NCBI GenBank assembly: GCA_946811185.2
Contig: OX328109.1
Location: 4,650,001 to 4,714,000, forward strand
Reading direction: 5' to 3'
Length of the DNA: 64,000 nucleotides
DNA from: Hippopus hippopus
Lineage: Eukaryota; Mollusca; Bivalvia; Cardiida; Cardiidae
Shown here: in pieces, positions 1 to 12,360 of the stretch
Layout of the letters: each line of letters starts with the position of its first letter
Numbering within the stretch: the first letter of the stretch is position 1
The notes under the pieces: generated by a model
The model's database searches: none
What the model was told of the DNA's origin: nothing
The model's input: the letters and a program-made list of their open reading frames with translations, nothing else
Program-made: the position numbers and the translations under genes

Positions 1-204
1 CGAAACCCATCCTAAGTTACCCTGGCTCTTTAACGTGCTCGGTGTATAGCACCGTCACACGGGCCCTCGGTTCAACGTCTCATCCGAAAGACTACTAGTA
101 ATTTTAGATGGCCAGCCGTGGGAATCAAACCCACGCCCTCAGCTGATCCGAAACTTGACGTTTACGAGTTCTACGCTCTACCAGTTGAGCTATGCGGGCT
201 GGTC
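1..204 (-). mobile_element. MetaSINE-like SINE, minus, partial
   Basis: Minus-strand copy whose tRNA-like head ends at 204 (GACCAGCCCGCATAGCTCAA); the 3' part lies outside the window. Confidence 0.78.
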
Positions 205-1150
205 GCTAACTTTTGACCTACTTTATGGTAATGATATACTCGAATGAATAAACAGAAATGTGTGATTGGTCAAAATTGAGGACATGTTTATTCGGCGGGA
301 CCCTGCAGGCCTATTTGTGGACACATTTATGACACCGATATTATTATTTTTATCTATTTATTGTGAAACACAAAAGAATTTCAATATTCATATTCCGGTA
401 TCTCTTACGCCATCTATCTTTTTTTTTTGAAAGATATTTCTTGTTCATAATGTCACTAGACTTCAAAAATAGGTCATTACTGAATTAAAGTTACATCTTT
501 ATATTCGTTTTCATTCATTTTTTTTTTTTTTTTAAACCAATTTAATTTTTTTTAAATTAACCAATAGTCATCTTGTATCTTCATGCCAAATGTTGCCTCT
601 GTTGGTTTCAAGGTCGCACAGGTTACGACGGATAGAAAATTTATTTCATTTTCTGGAGGCTATCATAGACATCAATGGTTGCTTCCGGTTTTAAATCGAA
701 GACAAATCCTTTGACTGTCTTTATCCTATACACCTTATATATCGATTTTTTTTATCTACGTTTACACAACTGACTATATTCTACACACTATCAAGTTTTA
801 ACAGCGTTTGTTTACTCTCTGGCTGTAAAGATGTACATGTATTTTTAATTAAGGTTATTTGCAAACCAGCAGTAAAACAGGCAAGACAAATATAAGATTT
901 TTTTCCCTGTGGTATTTCCTTAACGGGCTACCTAGCCTTCTACTATATCCTTAGATTTCTCACCAGAATTTCGCAAACATTTGTGGGAATGTCACATGAT
1001 GAATAACACACGTCGATTTTGTGGGGTCGTATTCATGTAACCGTCGATTTTCGTTATGTTTGCAGAGTAAAGTATGTTTTCTATTAATTTTCAGTCTAAC
1101 GAAAAAAAAAAAAGGGAGTCACGATGAAAAATCTAGAAAATAGCCCCTTT
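205..1150. other. No feature seen
   Basis: AT-rich sequence with poly-T runs and no ORF or repeat relative that I can recognise. Confidence 0.5.
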
Positions 1151-1158
1151 AAGAGATA

Positions 1159-1160
1159 TT

Positions 1161-1222
<62 letters not shown>

Positions 1223-1223
1223 C

Positions 1224-1254
<31 letters not shown>

Positions 1255-1256
1255 CA
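1159..1256. repeat. (AG)n microsatellite
   Basis: About 98 bp of AG with a few GACA interruptions; a further (GACA)n run is at 1543-1566. Confidence 0.97.
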
Positions 1257-1281
1257 GTTGTTGGTTGGTTGGTTGGTTGTA

Positions 1282-1537
1282 ATGGGGTTTAACGCCACTT
1301 TAACAGCTAAGGTCATATCATGGCGGTCGGTGACGCACATGTGTTTCCTGGCTTTCTCATACCAGTACTAACACAACTTTCTTTCGAAAGCCACCGACTA
1401 CTTTTCTCACATGCTTCTGAAGCAGAGGTGAGAGGCGAAAATACGCCGGAAAGAAAGTTCGCCTCAACCGGGTATCGAACTCACAACCACCAGGTCATGA
1501 GTCCGACACGCTCACCACTGAGCCACCCGGGCGGGCT
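1282..1537 (-). mobile_element. SINE-C, minus
   Basis: Minus-strand SINE with tRNA-like head (reverse of AGCCACCCGGGCGGGC) and body GGTCATATCATGGC, TCACTGACGG-type. Other copies: 30884-31130 (minus) and 40220-40480 (plus). Confidence 0.78.
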
Positions 1538-2203
1538 GAGAGAGACAGACAGACAGACAGACAGACAATCTCTAATTGGAAAAAAAAAATTAAACGCAAC
1601 TAATATTGTGCTTCAAAATGCTCAAATTTAGTGTGACAGAAGTTCTTAGAACTTTCTACACTACAATTCTGTACACAAATGGATTTGAATGGATTTGTGG
1701 TGAAACGACTGCAAGGTCGGGGGGGGGGGGGATTTATCAATATGAGTTAAGAGTCAAAAAACAGAACAAAAGCTGATACCGTTAAATCTGCACTGGCAGA
1801 TAGACTTAATTATTCATTCATGAATTACAGTCATTATCAGTATTATCTCTTGTTGCACCCATGACTTACTGCATGACAGTTACAAACTCGCTAGCTGTTA
1901 CAGGAGCTTTTTAAGTCCAACAGTATCCAGCTTTTGAAAAATAGTGATTTAACTATCAACCTGCTAAATAACTAAATAAGTTAAATGAAACTTTCCAGCC
2001 AATAGTTAAAAATCCAAATGTTGATATCTCAAAATGTTGTTGCGAAAAATTATCTTCCTATCAGACAGTGTAGATCCAAGATTAGACTGCATCTTCTGTG
2101 CAGTCTGATCTTGATCTACATTGACCGCAAAAGTGCCTTGAGTCGCGCTCAGCAGCCTAAAGGTTAAAAGTACCTGCATTTGTCATATGAGCATGACACT
2201 CGT

Positions 2204-2972
2204 CACAACTCGGCCGATTCCGTAACTTTGACATATAAGCTCGTCCGTATCAAGGAGCTTTCGGTTTGGAAATACTGTTAGTCACAGTATCTTAAACATT
2301 GCTGCATCCACGAAAATCGATTTACAACGACAACAACAACTCCAACTAAGTCATTCACATTTTTTCTTCTCACAAACCGGCCGAATCCGTAACTGCACCT
2401 AACCTCGTCTATGTCAAGGAGGTTTCTACCATCTTAGAAACTTAAAAGTACCGACCAGCTTGAATATGGCTAGATAACGTCACAACTCGGCCGATTCAGG
2501 ACTAATGCAACTGAAGCTGTTTTGTCAAAAGTAGTTCTGTAGTTACAAGCCTGCTCTCCATTCGGCACACCTCGGGTGATGGAAGCCATCATATCCCTCG
2601 GCTGTATCTGGAGGATTAATATGCATCAGATCGATACATATCCGGAAATACGCCGGTTTACCATTCTGAAAATTGTAAGGCTCCTCTTAAAAAAAGAAAG
2701 CTTGAGTTTCAATTTTCTATCGAAATCTTTCTAACTATGTTTCAGTTGAGTTGGCAAACAGTTCGTACATTCATTATTTATCAATTCCGATTAAAGTTTT
2801 CACCGACAGATAAACAGATGTGAATAACTTCATCGAGGTTGTTTATGTCGTTGCTAAACGACTGACAGTGGCGCGCCATGTATAAGATCACGTGATTCGC
2901 AGTTCAAATGGAAACGACCGTTATACGGACGAGGTTAGATGTAGGTACGGAATCGGCCGAGTTGTGACGAGT
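2204..2972. mobile_element. Inverted-repeat element with GTCACAACTCGGCCGATTCC ends
   Basis: Left CACTCGTCACAACTCGGCCG, right GGAATCGGCCGAGTTGTGAC plus GAGTG. Additional direct copies of the end motif lie at about 2374 and 2478 and, outside, at 3512-3541. No transposase ORF. Confidence 0.65.
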
Positions 2973-4385
2973 GGCCTGCTCTCCTGTTCCAACAAATGAC
3001 AATGTTTTCAAAGGCCTAATTTCACGTTCAAATGTTGGAGTGTGTGGTAAATGGGTAAAGGAGAATTAGCAAAAGGCTGAATCGTTGTTGAAGCCACTTT
3101 CTCTTCCTTTTGGTAAAGGCCACTGAAAACACATTACGGTGAAATAAACATGAAAACTACCGCTTTGTTAGGGAATGAGCAATAGAGGATCAATGATAGT
3201 GAATTTCACTCCATTTGTACCATAAAGTTACCGGGGTGACACCAACTTCGTCTGACAACTATAGTGAACTCGAATTTCGCTTATCTGAATGTCAATGAAC
3301 ATTTTAAATTACGTAAAAATGTTTTAACATCCGTGCTTGTGAAAAGAAATTTATATAACAAAAAGTCATTGAAAATTATGACTCATGTTTTACTTGTTAA
3401 GTGGATTGAAGAGGTCTATTTTCGGCAAAGAAATGTAAGGTGTTATGCATACATCACAAGACGAAATGGAATACAGCGGCGATCAACCGAGGTTTTCCGG
3501 ATGATATGATCCACCCGTCACAACTCGGCCTTTTCCGTACATAAATTCAACGGATCGCCCCGAGGTTTGCCGAATGGATCCATATGATCATGAGACATTT
3601 TCTAGATGGCACAGTGTAATTACGCGAGACATTGTCACACTAGTCAGTCGCGTGATTTTATTGTCATCTTGATTTGCAGTTAAAAAAAGAAAATAGACAT
3701 ACTGGGAAATCGATAGTTCTATTTCATCCCTTACGAAACAGTTCCATGCTAGCTATGGAGACACAAGAGATAACACTTTGAAAACAATGTGTGAAAAATG
3801 GAGAATGTGGTGTTAGCCAGCATTTTCTCTACTTTCTACTATGTTTTCTCCCTCTACAGGACAAATCCCATCATTTGAGACAATTCCTGTCGTCTGAAAC
3901 TGCCTTTTGAACGGGAACGATTCAGTGCCCTTATTTTCTAGAGACGATGTGATCTTTCATTTCAATGTTTTATCCTTTACCACACATTCCCGAATTTTAA
4001 TGACCCTCAGAAAAAAAAAGCTTTAGAAAACATTGTTGGAAAAGGAGAAAATGCTGGTAACCAGCATTTTCTCCTTTTCCCTCAATGTTTTCTACCGTTC
4101 CCTTCCTTTTCCCAAAATCAAGTTTCAGTTTTTGAGTCATGTTTATTTTGTTATATGCAAATACTTTCATTTAGGAATATAGTCTAAAATTTTGTAATAT
4201 GGTATAGTTAAAGCAGCATACAACTAAATTTCGTGCAACAAGTTTATGGAAAAAATCTTAAAAAAAAAACCCTGATATTTGTTCACCTGCAAATACCGCT
4301 TTAAAACTTAGATATACATGTACAAAGAAATACAGGTAGAAAACCTTATGAATGTCTTTTTTTCTATCATATAAAAAAAAAAAAA

Positions 4386-4693
4386 CCCGAGCCCCGGTAG
4401 CTCAGTATAGCGTACAGGACTGGAGATACGGAGATCGCTGCTTCGATCCCCGGCTCGGCCAATCTCCTTCCGAGGACTGATGATAGTCATTGCGACAGGA
4501 TTCATTCCTCTCTCACCGCTGACCATTGTTTCGATAATAATTATGTGGATAAGCAGCCAGTGGTTTGGAAAGAATATCGTGCGAAGTACTGGTAAAAGAA
4601 AATTCAGGAAAGCATGGATCGGTGCACTGGCCGCCGCGATATAACTGATGTAAGCTTGAAAACGGCGTTAAACACCATACAATCAATCAATCA
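4386..4693 (+). mobile_element. SINE-A (tRNA head, AATCAATC tail)
   Basis: Head CCCCGGTAGCTCAGTATAGC and CTTCGATCCCCGGC, body GATGATAGTCATTGCGACAG and GCAGCCAGTGGTTTGG, tail GCGTTAAACACCATACAATC then (AATC)n. Further copies: 5590-5860, 9055-9360, 63070-63380 (plus) and a minus fragment at 56715-56800. Confidence 0.82.
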
Positions 4694-5261
4694 CTAAAAA
4701 AGTATGATTTCTCATTGGAGAGGTCATCAGACCTCTCCAACAGTGGTGAGTTTAAAAGGCAGACTGCCACAAAATTTGCTGTCTAAATCCATTTTTCTTG
4801 CGAAATTGTTCTGATACACAGTCTGTTTCGTCATGGTTTTGTAAATAAAGCGAAATCAAAAAACCGAAACAGGAAATAGACGTGGTTTATTTTTATATGA
4901 CAAATTTCAGAAAAGATTTGTTATATTAATTTGCTATTGTTGCAAATGACCTCTCAAATAATTGTAATTTTTTATTAAGCAAAATAAATCTTAACAGAAG
5001 AAAAAATAAGAAGAATTTCGTTAAAAAAGAGAAAGAAGACCGCTGGACAAGATCATGCGACTTGAAAACGCGACAAGAAAGTCAAATGACCGTCATGTAA
5101 AGCATATGAGGTTTCTACGCGGCGGCTTTTTCACTTGTTTGTTTACATGTACCAAAATATATTGAAATTAAAAGCAAATAAACTACATATTTAAAAACGT
5201 TGACACTGACCTCTCCTGGCTTCTTTTGTAAAGAAGCCAACTTGTTCCTTCTGTCACGGGG

Positions 5262-5990
5262 TAGCCTCTGTGGGCAAATACATCCTAAACAAACAGGCCA
5301 ATAGTTGCCTGCAGTGAATTATCCGTATAGTAGGCCGCAGGTTCAAATCTCTGCGATGCCAATAAATCAATGTAATTGTTTCAACTAACCAAATGTCCTC
5401 GGGTAGAACACTTCAGAGCCCTTGCTTAGTACTGGTGAAACCCAGAAACACAAGGATATGTGAGCTGTTGCTGTGATATAACTGAAAAAAACGTTGAAAG
5501 CGGTGTAAAACACCATTAAATCAATCAATCAATCAATCAATTCCCTAACCAAGAGTAAATAGGCAAGTCTTGATGATTTTTCAGTTGTGTAGTCGGACTT
5601 GAGAACAGGGGCCGCTGGTTCGAATCCCCAGCTCTTCAGAGGATTGATGATAATTATTTTGCGACAGAATTAATTGCTCTTTCACCCCTGATTATTGTCT
5701 CGACGATGGTTACGAGGCCCAGTGAGCAGCCAGTGGTTTGGGAAGAATATTGTGTGAAGCAATAGTCAACGAAACTCCAGGAAAGCATGGATAGGTGCAC
5801 TTGCTACCCGGAAAAAATGTTGAAAACAGCGTTTAACACCATAAATCGATCGATCAAAAATCAATCAATTCTGTCACGGGATAGCTTGTGTGCATGGGGT
5901 AAATACCTGGAGTCAATAACCTTTTGTTTCTGAAGGTCGGAGGTTCGATTTCCAGCCATGCCAATAACTTAACGTGGCTTTTTCCCCCCA
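5262..5990 (+). mobile_element. SINE cluster (SINE-B relative, SINE-A, SINE-B head)
   Basis: 5262-5545 SINE-B-type with (AATC)n tail; 5590-5860 SINE-A without the first head bases; 5868-5990 a second CTGTCACGGGATAGC-type head. No gene in this stretch. Confidence 0.75.
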
Positions 5991-6019
5991 AGACTAAACA
6001 GGCAAGTCTTAACCCTTAG

Positions 6020-6325
6020 GCTGCTAAGCGCGACTCACTGACATTTTGCAGATAGTATAGATCAAGATCAGACTGCACAGAATGTGCAGTCTGATCTTGG
6101 ATCTACACTGTCTGATACGGAGATGTTTTTTCTCCAAAACATAAGTTTTAAGTAGCATTTTTCGGGTTTTAACTATCGGCTTGAAATTTTAATTTAACTA
6201 ACTTAGCAGGATAATATACACTGTCCGATAATGATATATTTCTCTCCAAAAAAATAAGTTTGAAGTTGCATTATTCGTGTTTTTACTACCGGCTTGAAAG
6301 TTTCACTTAGGATAAGGGTTAAGGA
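6020..6325. mobile_element. TTAGGCTGCT hairpin MITE
   Basis: Starts TTAACCCTTAGGCTGCTAAG, contains the hairpin GATCAAGATCAGACTGCACA / TGTGCAGTCTGATCTTGGATC, and ends GGATAAGGGTTAA. Relatives: 2045-2172, 28080-28175, 29930-30030, 34966-36140 (split), 52145-52225, 52310-52380, 55674-55760, 56480-56697 and 57225-57300. Confidence 0.75.
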
Positions 6326-7249
6326 TTAATGATTTTTCCTACAAAAATATCGACAATTGGCGTCACTACTACTGCCTTCCCATTTTTTTACCTTTCAAAT
6401 TTACATAGGTGTTTCAAATGTTTCCGCAGATTAAACATGTCCTTTTCCAGATCAAATGAAGAAATAGTACTGTGGCAATCAGGGGTCGCAGATAAACGTC
6501 AAATAAACTGCATTTCATGCAAAGTTGCAACTCTGTCATGACTGTTGAAATATGAATCAGCTTTCTTGGTGCATTGAAGATAACCAATGAGTCGTGTAAA
6601 CTCCTGTGGATGTATCAAAAAATGACCCCGCAGAGTAAACATTGTCTTTAGGATCAAAGTTAGAAAGTACTCTATCAATCTGAAATGGAGGACATCCATT
6701 ATAGAGGGAATCAATATAAATATCTGTACTCTATCATGATAGGAGGAACACGAGTAAGATTTCTTGGTGTAAATGAAGAAAACCAAGCAGCTCATTTTCC
6801 GAAAACTCCCATTGGTGTAAGTTATTTTTGTAAGGTTTCACAGGTATTTAAATAAATGTCGGTTCCGGACTTGTTCGTCCAAGAACCAGTTCACCCCTGG
6901 GCGAGTTCGTCCCATATGATTACGCGCTGCCTTATTGACCAAATGAGTGTTTAGTAACATTATGATTCAGGATCAAAGTTAATTAACTCTTACACCTAAA
7001 CATTTTGTTACAGATAACTGTCCCCAAAGGCGATGTTACTTTTTGACTGGTCGCCTCTGTGTACAGAGACGATCAAGACAAAACCAGTTGAAATCTCCGC
7101 ACAGGTTTTGTGCGCAAGCTTGAACTCTCATAATTTCATGAATAGAGCACAAAAATAGGATTTGAACATACCTGTGCCTTGCTTATTCAATAATCCTTCA
7201 TTTGAAATACAAATATTTTCAATTTAAACGATAAACATAAGAAAAAACA

Positions 7250-7470
7250 GTGGTGTCTGTGGTTGTGGGGTAGAGCGTCGGCCTCGTAACCACAAGGTCC
7301 CGTGTTCAATACCCGGGAACGGGTATCAACTTTGGGATTTTTCATTGGCCAACACATTCGGCGTGAGTACTGGTGTAGTTCCCAGGAATCAGAATCGAGA
7401 GAGATTAGTATAAGTTGTAAGAACATGTTTCTCAATCGATGTAAAATAAATATGTTTAAGAAAAAAAAGG
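7250..7470 (+). mobile_element. SINE-D, plus
   Basis: Head GTTGTGGGGTAGAGCGTCGG and CCCGTGTTCAATACCCGGGA; tail ATGTAAAATAAATATGTTTA. A minus copy is at 59564-59785. Confidence 0.78.
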
Positions 7471-8781
7471 TCATTTTATCTGTTACTCGAGTAATTCATG
7501 ATGCCGAAAACACTCAAAATGGCTGCCACACACGATAGATTTTGTCAGTTCTTTTCCGAGATTTACATGTCATAAACAACTTGTACAAGCTCTTAAGGTA
7601 GTGAAAGGTTTAATAATTTGTCTTTGGTCACGTTTGGTACTGAAAATTAATTGCATTTTGCTGCAATACAGATTAAACCAACGAAACAGAAAGTCAGTAT
7701 AGTGCTCTATCATTACTACAGGAAAATTTACGATGGACTTGAGACAGTACAGTGCACAATAAATGTCTAAATATGAAAAAAAAAAAATTCACTGTAGCAT
7801 CTCATTATTGAGACTACTAAACATTCCAGTGTATTAATGTTTTCAACAAAAAAAAAAGAAAAAAGAAAAACGATTGAAGACATTGTAGGATAAGGAGAAA
7901 ATGAAGGTACCTAGCGTTTTATTCTTGTCTTACAATGTTTCCAGCTTTTGAAGACAAAATCCATCACTTTATCCGCACTTTCCTTATTGCACAGTGATCA
8001 GCTTTGGATTGTACAGGGTGATTTATTCTCCGATTTATTCCCTGACCTGTTACACACCACAAAATTTTAGGCGAAAACATTTGCCTACAACATAAACGTG
8101 GCTCAAATGGATTTGCTTTTGAAAAATGTAGAAAACATTGTAGGGAAAGTAGAAAAGTGGTTACCAGCATTTCGTATGTTTCCCACAATGTTTTCAAAAG
8201 CCTTCTTTTTCAGGATTGTGTGGTAAAGGGCAAAATCTTTGCCAAGCGACAAAGTTTTAGACTTGACTGAATTGACAACAAAATCAGTGTAGCTCAAATA
8301 ATGATTTCTGTCTTTGATGGGGTAGAAAACATTGTGGGAAAAGGAGAAAATGCTGGTTACCAGCATTTTCTCCTTTTCCCATAATGTTTTCAAAAGCCTT
8401 CTTCATTAAAACTCTGGATCATGTGGTAGAGAGTTAATCCGTGTAAGAACCATTTTTCAGTGTCACGGAAAGTTATTATTCTTAGCAACTGACGTGCTAG
8501 CAGGGACCTCAATACAACCGAAGAATCACATCCGGATACATACAAGATTCTCAAAGTTAGGCTTGGCTTCTAGAGTTCGGCTGACAGGTTTGAAGATGTT
8601 TCACTCATTTTTTTTTTTTTGGAAATATTAACTCTGTACCAAGTAAACCTGGGTTTTATAAATCTTGGGCAAAAAGCCTTTTGAAATATTTGTGGAAAAT
8701 GGTAACAATGCATTTTCTCCTTTTCCCACAATGTTTTTCCAGCATTTCAAAGACAAACCCAATTGCTTTAGTTACATTTAA

Positions 8782-8987
8782 CCCTTTACCACACACTCCT
8801 GAGTTTTAACAACCCTGAGGAAAATAACTTTTTAAACACTGTGGGAGAAGGACAAAATGCTGCATTTCCCCTTTTCAGCCAATGTTTTCTACTCTTTGAA
8901 AGACGACTTTCATGTCTTGAGTAACATTTGTCATCTGCAAATGCTTTAAATTTGGAGAAGGTTAATAATTTTTCTTTTGGTAAACAG
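8782..8987. mobile_element. TTAA-P MITE copy
   Basis: TTAA at 8778-8781 and 8988-8991; the palindrome is partly eroded. Neighbouring degenerate copies lie at 7870-7990, 8126-8235, 8236-8430 and 8650-8760, so this is a cluster. Confidence 0.85.
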
Positions 8988-9377
8988 TTAAATAATTGTA
9001 TGCAAAGCTTTCACCTTAGACAAGTTAAAAATTGTCATTTAGTAAAGAGCAGAGCTCCAGTTGCTCAGTCAGTGGCCTACATGACTTGAGAACAGGGGGT
9101 CATTGGTTCAAATCCCCAGCTCAGCCAATTTCTCTGTGAGGGTTGATAATACAGACATTGCAAAAGGATTCATTCCTCTCTCACAACTTATCATTGTCTA
9201 GATGATGGTTTTGTGGGAAAGCAGCCAATGGCTTAGGAAGAATAATATGCCGAGTACTGAGAAAAGAAACTCAGGGAAAGCTGGATGGTACACTGGTCAC
9301 TGTAATATAACTGAAATAATGTTGAAAAGGCCTTTAACAACATACAAGCAATCAATCAATAGTTTGGTAATGTGTTA

Positions 9378-9545
9378 AATTGAGTTTATTTCATCAGCTT
9401 GTGGTTAATATAGGGAAATATTTGCCGAAAAAGGGAAAGGTATGCGAAAATAACGAGTGCCGTAAGGCACGAGTTATTTTCGCGGACCTTTCCCTATTGA
9501 GGCAAATATTTCCCCATATTAACCACAAGCTGATGAAATAAATTA
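9378..9545. repeat. Large fold-back (about 165 bp inverted repeat)
   Basis: Arms TTTATTTCATCAGCTTGTGG...TTATTTTCGC pair with their inverted copy around CGTGCCTTACGGCAC. Two similar structures lie near 37.6 kb. Confidence 0.85.
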
Positions 9546-10399
9546 TATATTTCCTCTGATTATTTTGTCAACGAATGCCACTTTTAAAACTTAAAAACTT
9601 AAAAAACTTAAAAAAGTAGTTCCAGATTTTCGGCAGGAGGAAAATATTCACTATGACGGGGAAATAATTCCCCCCAGCTTAAATTACGACATTTCTTTAC
9701 CCATAACATTTCTAAAAATAGACACTGAAATATAATATAATATGACCAACTGCTGTTGGTAAAGGGTTTAACGTAGTTATTTTTTTTTTTACTGTTACCC
9801 AGGCTTCAAGATAGAAGGTATAAAAAACAGTGGTATCATGTGGTTCTACAGTATAAAGGGACTATTCCGTGTGGCTTTTGAACTTGGTCCTGTGGTCTTT
9901 CAAAGAGACTGCTTGGCCTTGCTACAGGTAGGTTTATCAGTGTAGTTTTGGTGATAATAACAAAAAGTGCACAGCATGTCAATGTTCGGTTGCATTTGCA
10001 TAAAGAAATTGATTTCAGTGAAAGTTCCAAGTTGAAAAAAGGGGCATAACTAGGTCTAAAATATTTTGATGGTTACCTGCCCCTGTTGTATGGGTTCCCT
10101 TTTTGATAGTTAACAACTGGTCTGAGTTTGAAGTAAATATCTTCAATCATTACTGACAGAAATATTATAAAATGCTGAAGTTTTTGTGCGATGATGATGA
10201 CAGGGCTATGACAGCATTTTCTCCTTTTCCCACATCTTTTTCTACCCTATCAAAGACAATTCCATCATTTGAGTCACATTTACTTTGTCATCTGCAAATG
10301 CTTTCAGTTTGGATAAGTCTACTTTTTTTGGGGTGTGGTAAAGAGTTAAAGGTATAGCTTATAATCAGTACAAGCATTTTGTTCCATTTCGATTTTCAG

Positions 10400-11398
10400 T
10401 CTGAATGGTTAAGGCGTTACAGTGAACCTCTTTTAGAGCCAGAGAGTATGGTGCAGTTTAACTTACAACTGAAAATGGACATTGTACACGGTGCTTATCA
10501 AGACCAGTTTGCTATTGTACATACTGCTTATCCAGAGCAGTTGGCTATTGAATTAGAACCCGTTGATGACAAACCACCACATAGTGTTTATCCAGACGAG
10601 TTGGCTATCAAATTGGAACCTGTTGACGATGACAAACCACCAGATACAAATGATACAGACATGTCACAACATGAGGTTGAACAAGAGTGTGATGATACTA
10701 GTGAAAATGATAATGGTTATGATACAGGGTGGAATGAAGATGTCAGTGTGAGTGCAGATGAATTTCTAGAGAAATTGACTGATGTATTGAAACATACATT
10801 GACGAAGACAAATATGTTCACATTGACACAACAAGTTATTTCACAGGTGTGGATTACAGTGCAGTATTTGCAAAAGATCATGACAGAACAGAAGGAAACA
10901 TTACTGAACAGTGAACTAGCCCTGTTTGAAATGATGAACCGTTTTATTTTACTGATGGATGAAAATTCAAACTGGGACAGTCTAACAGATATGTTTAGGC
11001 TGTCAAAAGCCAAGTACAGTTTGTTGTATGTGGTCAGTGAATGGTTGGGGCAGGAATTTCATCAACTTGAGTCGGAGATCTCCCAAAGGGTAGAATTATA
11101 CAAGAAACAAAACATTCACAATATTGCCAGTCTTCCAACTTCTGAGGAAACAATTGACATTCTTTTTCCGCAGTGTATGAAGAAATTGGTTACAAGCTGG
11201 TTGGGAGAGACAACAAATTTTTCAGATGAAAGCAGTTCTGTTGAATGTGATCATGACTATACAACGCATATAAAGAGAAAAAGAACAGATTTGACAAATT
11301 GCCCAAAAGTACAATTTATACTGGAATTTGCAACTAACTCTTTAGTCTCAGGCATTGCTCATGTAGTGAATTCTAGATTAGCAGTTTCTCGTATTTAA
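10400..11398 (+). CDS. Unrecognised acidic nuclear-type protein, terminal exon
   Basis: Open for 332 codons after a good acceptor (TTTCGATTTTCAG|TCT), ending TAA at 11396-11398. The first ATG inside is at 10448, so either it starts there or upstream exons exist; I found none in the window. N-terminal third: two near-repeats, AYPEQLAIELEPVDDKPP and VYPDELAIKLEPVDDDKPP, with IKLE fitting a sumoylation site, then acidic sequence. Middle: helical and leucine-rich (DEFLEKLTDVLKHTLTKTN, QQVISQVWITVQYLQKIMTE). C-terminal: a basic HIKRKRTDL possible nuclear signal. I recognise no family. It converges on SFSWAP, and a MITE begins immediately after the stop. Confidence 0.7.
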   Translation, partial: SEWLRRYSEPLLEPESMVQFNLQLKMDIVHGAYQDQFAIVHTAYPEQLAIELEPVDDKPPHSVYPDELAIKLEPVDDDKPPDTNDTDMSQHEVEQECDDTSENDNGYDTGWNEDVSVSADEFLEKLTDVLKHTLTKTNMFTLTQQVISQVWITVQYLQKIMTEQKETLLNSELALFEMMNRFILLMDENSNWDSLTDMFRLSKAKYSLLYVVSEWLGQEFHQLESEISQRVELYKKQNIHNIASLPTSEETIDILFPQCMKKLVTSWLGETTNFSDESSSVECDHDYTTHIKRKRTDLTNCPKVQFILEFATNSLVSGIAHVVNSRLAVSRI

Positions 11399-11402
11399 CT
11401 GA

Positions 11403-11825
11403 GCCATGCTTTCAGAAAAAAGGGCTTAATGCATCTGCAATAAGTATTGACCCAAGTCAGCCCAGGCAGATCTAGGTCCGTATTCACCAACCATTCTTAA
11501 GAACGTTCTTAGTCTTATTCCCTAAAATTTTTTGAAGTTGAAAGTAACACAGCTTCTGATTGGCTAAACCAAATGTTTTAGTCAATCAGAAGTTGTGTTA
11601 CTTTCAAATTTAGAAAATTCTGAAGAGTAAGACTAAGAATGCTCTTTAGAATGGTTGGTGAATGTAGGTCGTAACTTTTTCTATTGGACATTTTTCTGCA
11701 TGTCAAAGGACAAGTCTAGTTGTTCTTTAGACAAAATATATTTTATGGATCTATAGTTATGTGAGGACAAGCTTGGTATAATGCGGCATGGAGGTGCATA
11801 ACCCCCCCTTTTGCCAGAGTATCGC
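11403..11825. mobile_element. GCATGGCTC MITE split by a CACCAACC MITE
   Basis: Outer element: GAGCCATGCTTTCAG...GGCTTAATGCATCTGCAA on the left, CATGTCAAAGGACAAG...CCTTTTGCCAGAGTATCGCTC on the right. Inner 11475-11668: palindromic TATTCACCAACCATTCTTAA...TTCTTAAGAATGGTTGGTGA type. The outer MITE starts right after the stop of the orphan gene. Confidence 0.8.
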
Positions 11826-11857
11826 TCAACTTGTTGAATCTTAAGCATTGACTTTAT

Positions 11858-12122
11858 ATGGCTTGCAACACGCGAAAAGGGGCATTCGGACATTTGTGTA
11901 AAGTGTCGTCTCGGATCAGCCTGTGCAGTCCGCGCAGGCTGATCCAAGATGGCACTTTACGACTACAGTAGATTTTGTCCTTCAGTAGGCATGCGCAAAA
12001 CAGAAAATTGCATAAAAACAGAAAGTGTCATCTCGGATTAGCCTGCGCGGACTGCACAGGCTGATCCGGGATGAGTTTACGCAAATGTTCGAATGTCCCT
12101 TTTCGTGTGTTGCAGGCCATAT
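11858..12122. mobile_element. GCAACACGCG MITE
   Basis: Inverted ends ATGGCTTGCAACACGCGAAA / CGTGTGTTGCAGGCCAT, with internal CGGACATTTG..GTAAAGTGTC and AGCCTGTGCAGTCCGCGCAG palindromes. Further copies at 15952-16215 and 57398-57668. Confidence 0.85.
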
Positions 12123-12360
12123 GTTAATACTTTACCACACCATTCCGACTTTTAACAACCCAGAGAAGTACAGTGGGAAAAAGTTGGTGTTATATTGAAA
12201 CTCAATACGTTGCTACTAAATGATGCCAAACTAAAGACAACCAACCATGTTATATACATCAACAGTTTATTTTTTAACACTCTGACACCTGGTCAGATTA
12301 TGTGAAACAAAATTGTTCTGTCACATGATTACTTTCTTTCACAAAGTATCAACAAAAATA

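Noticed and set aside
1149..1340. Open frame of Ser-Leu repeats
   Set aside because: Direct translation of an (AG)n microsatellite.
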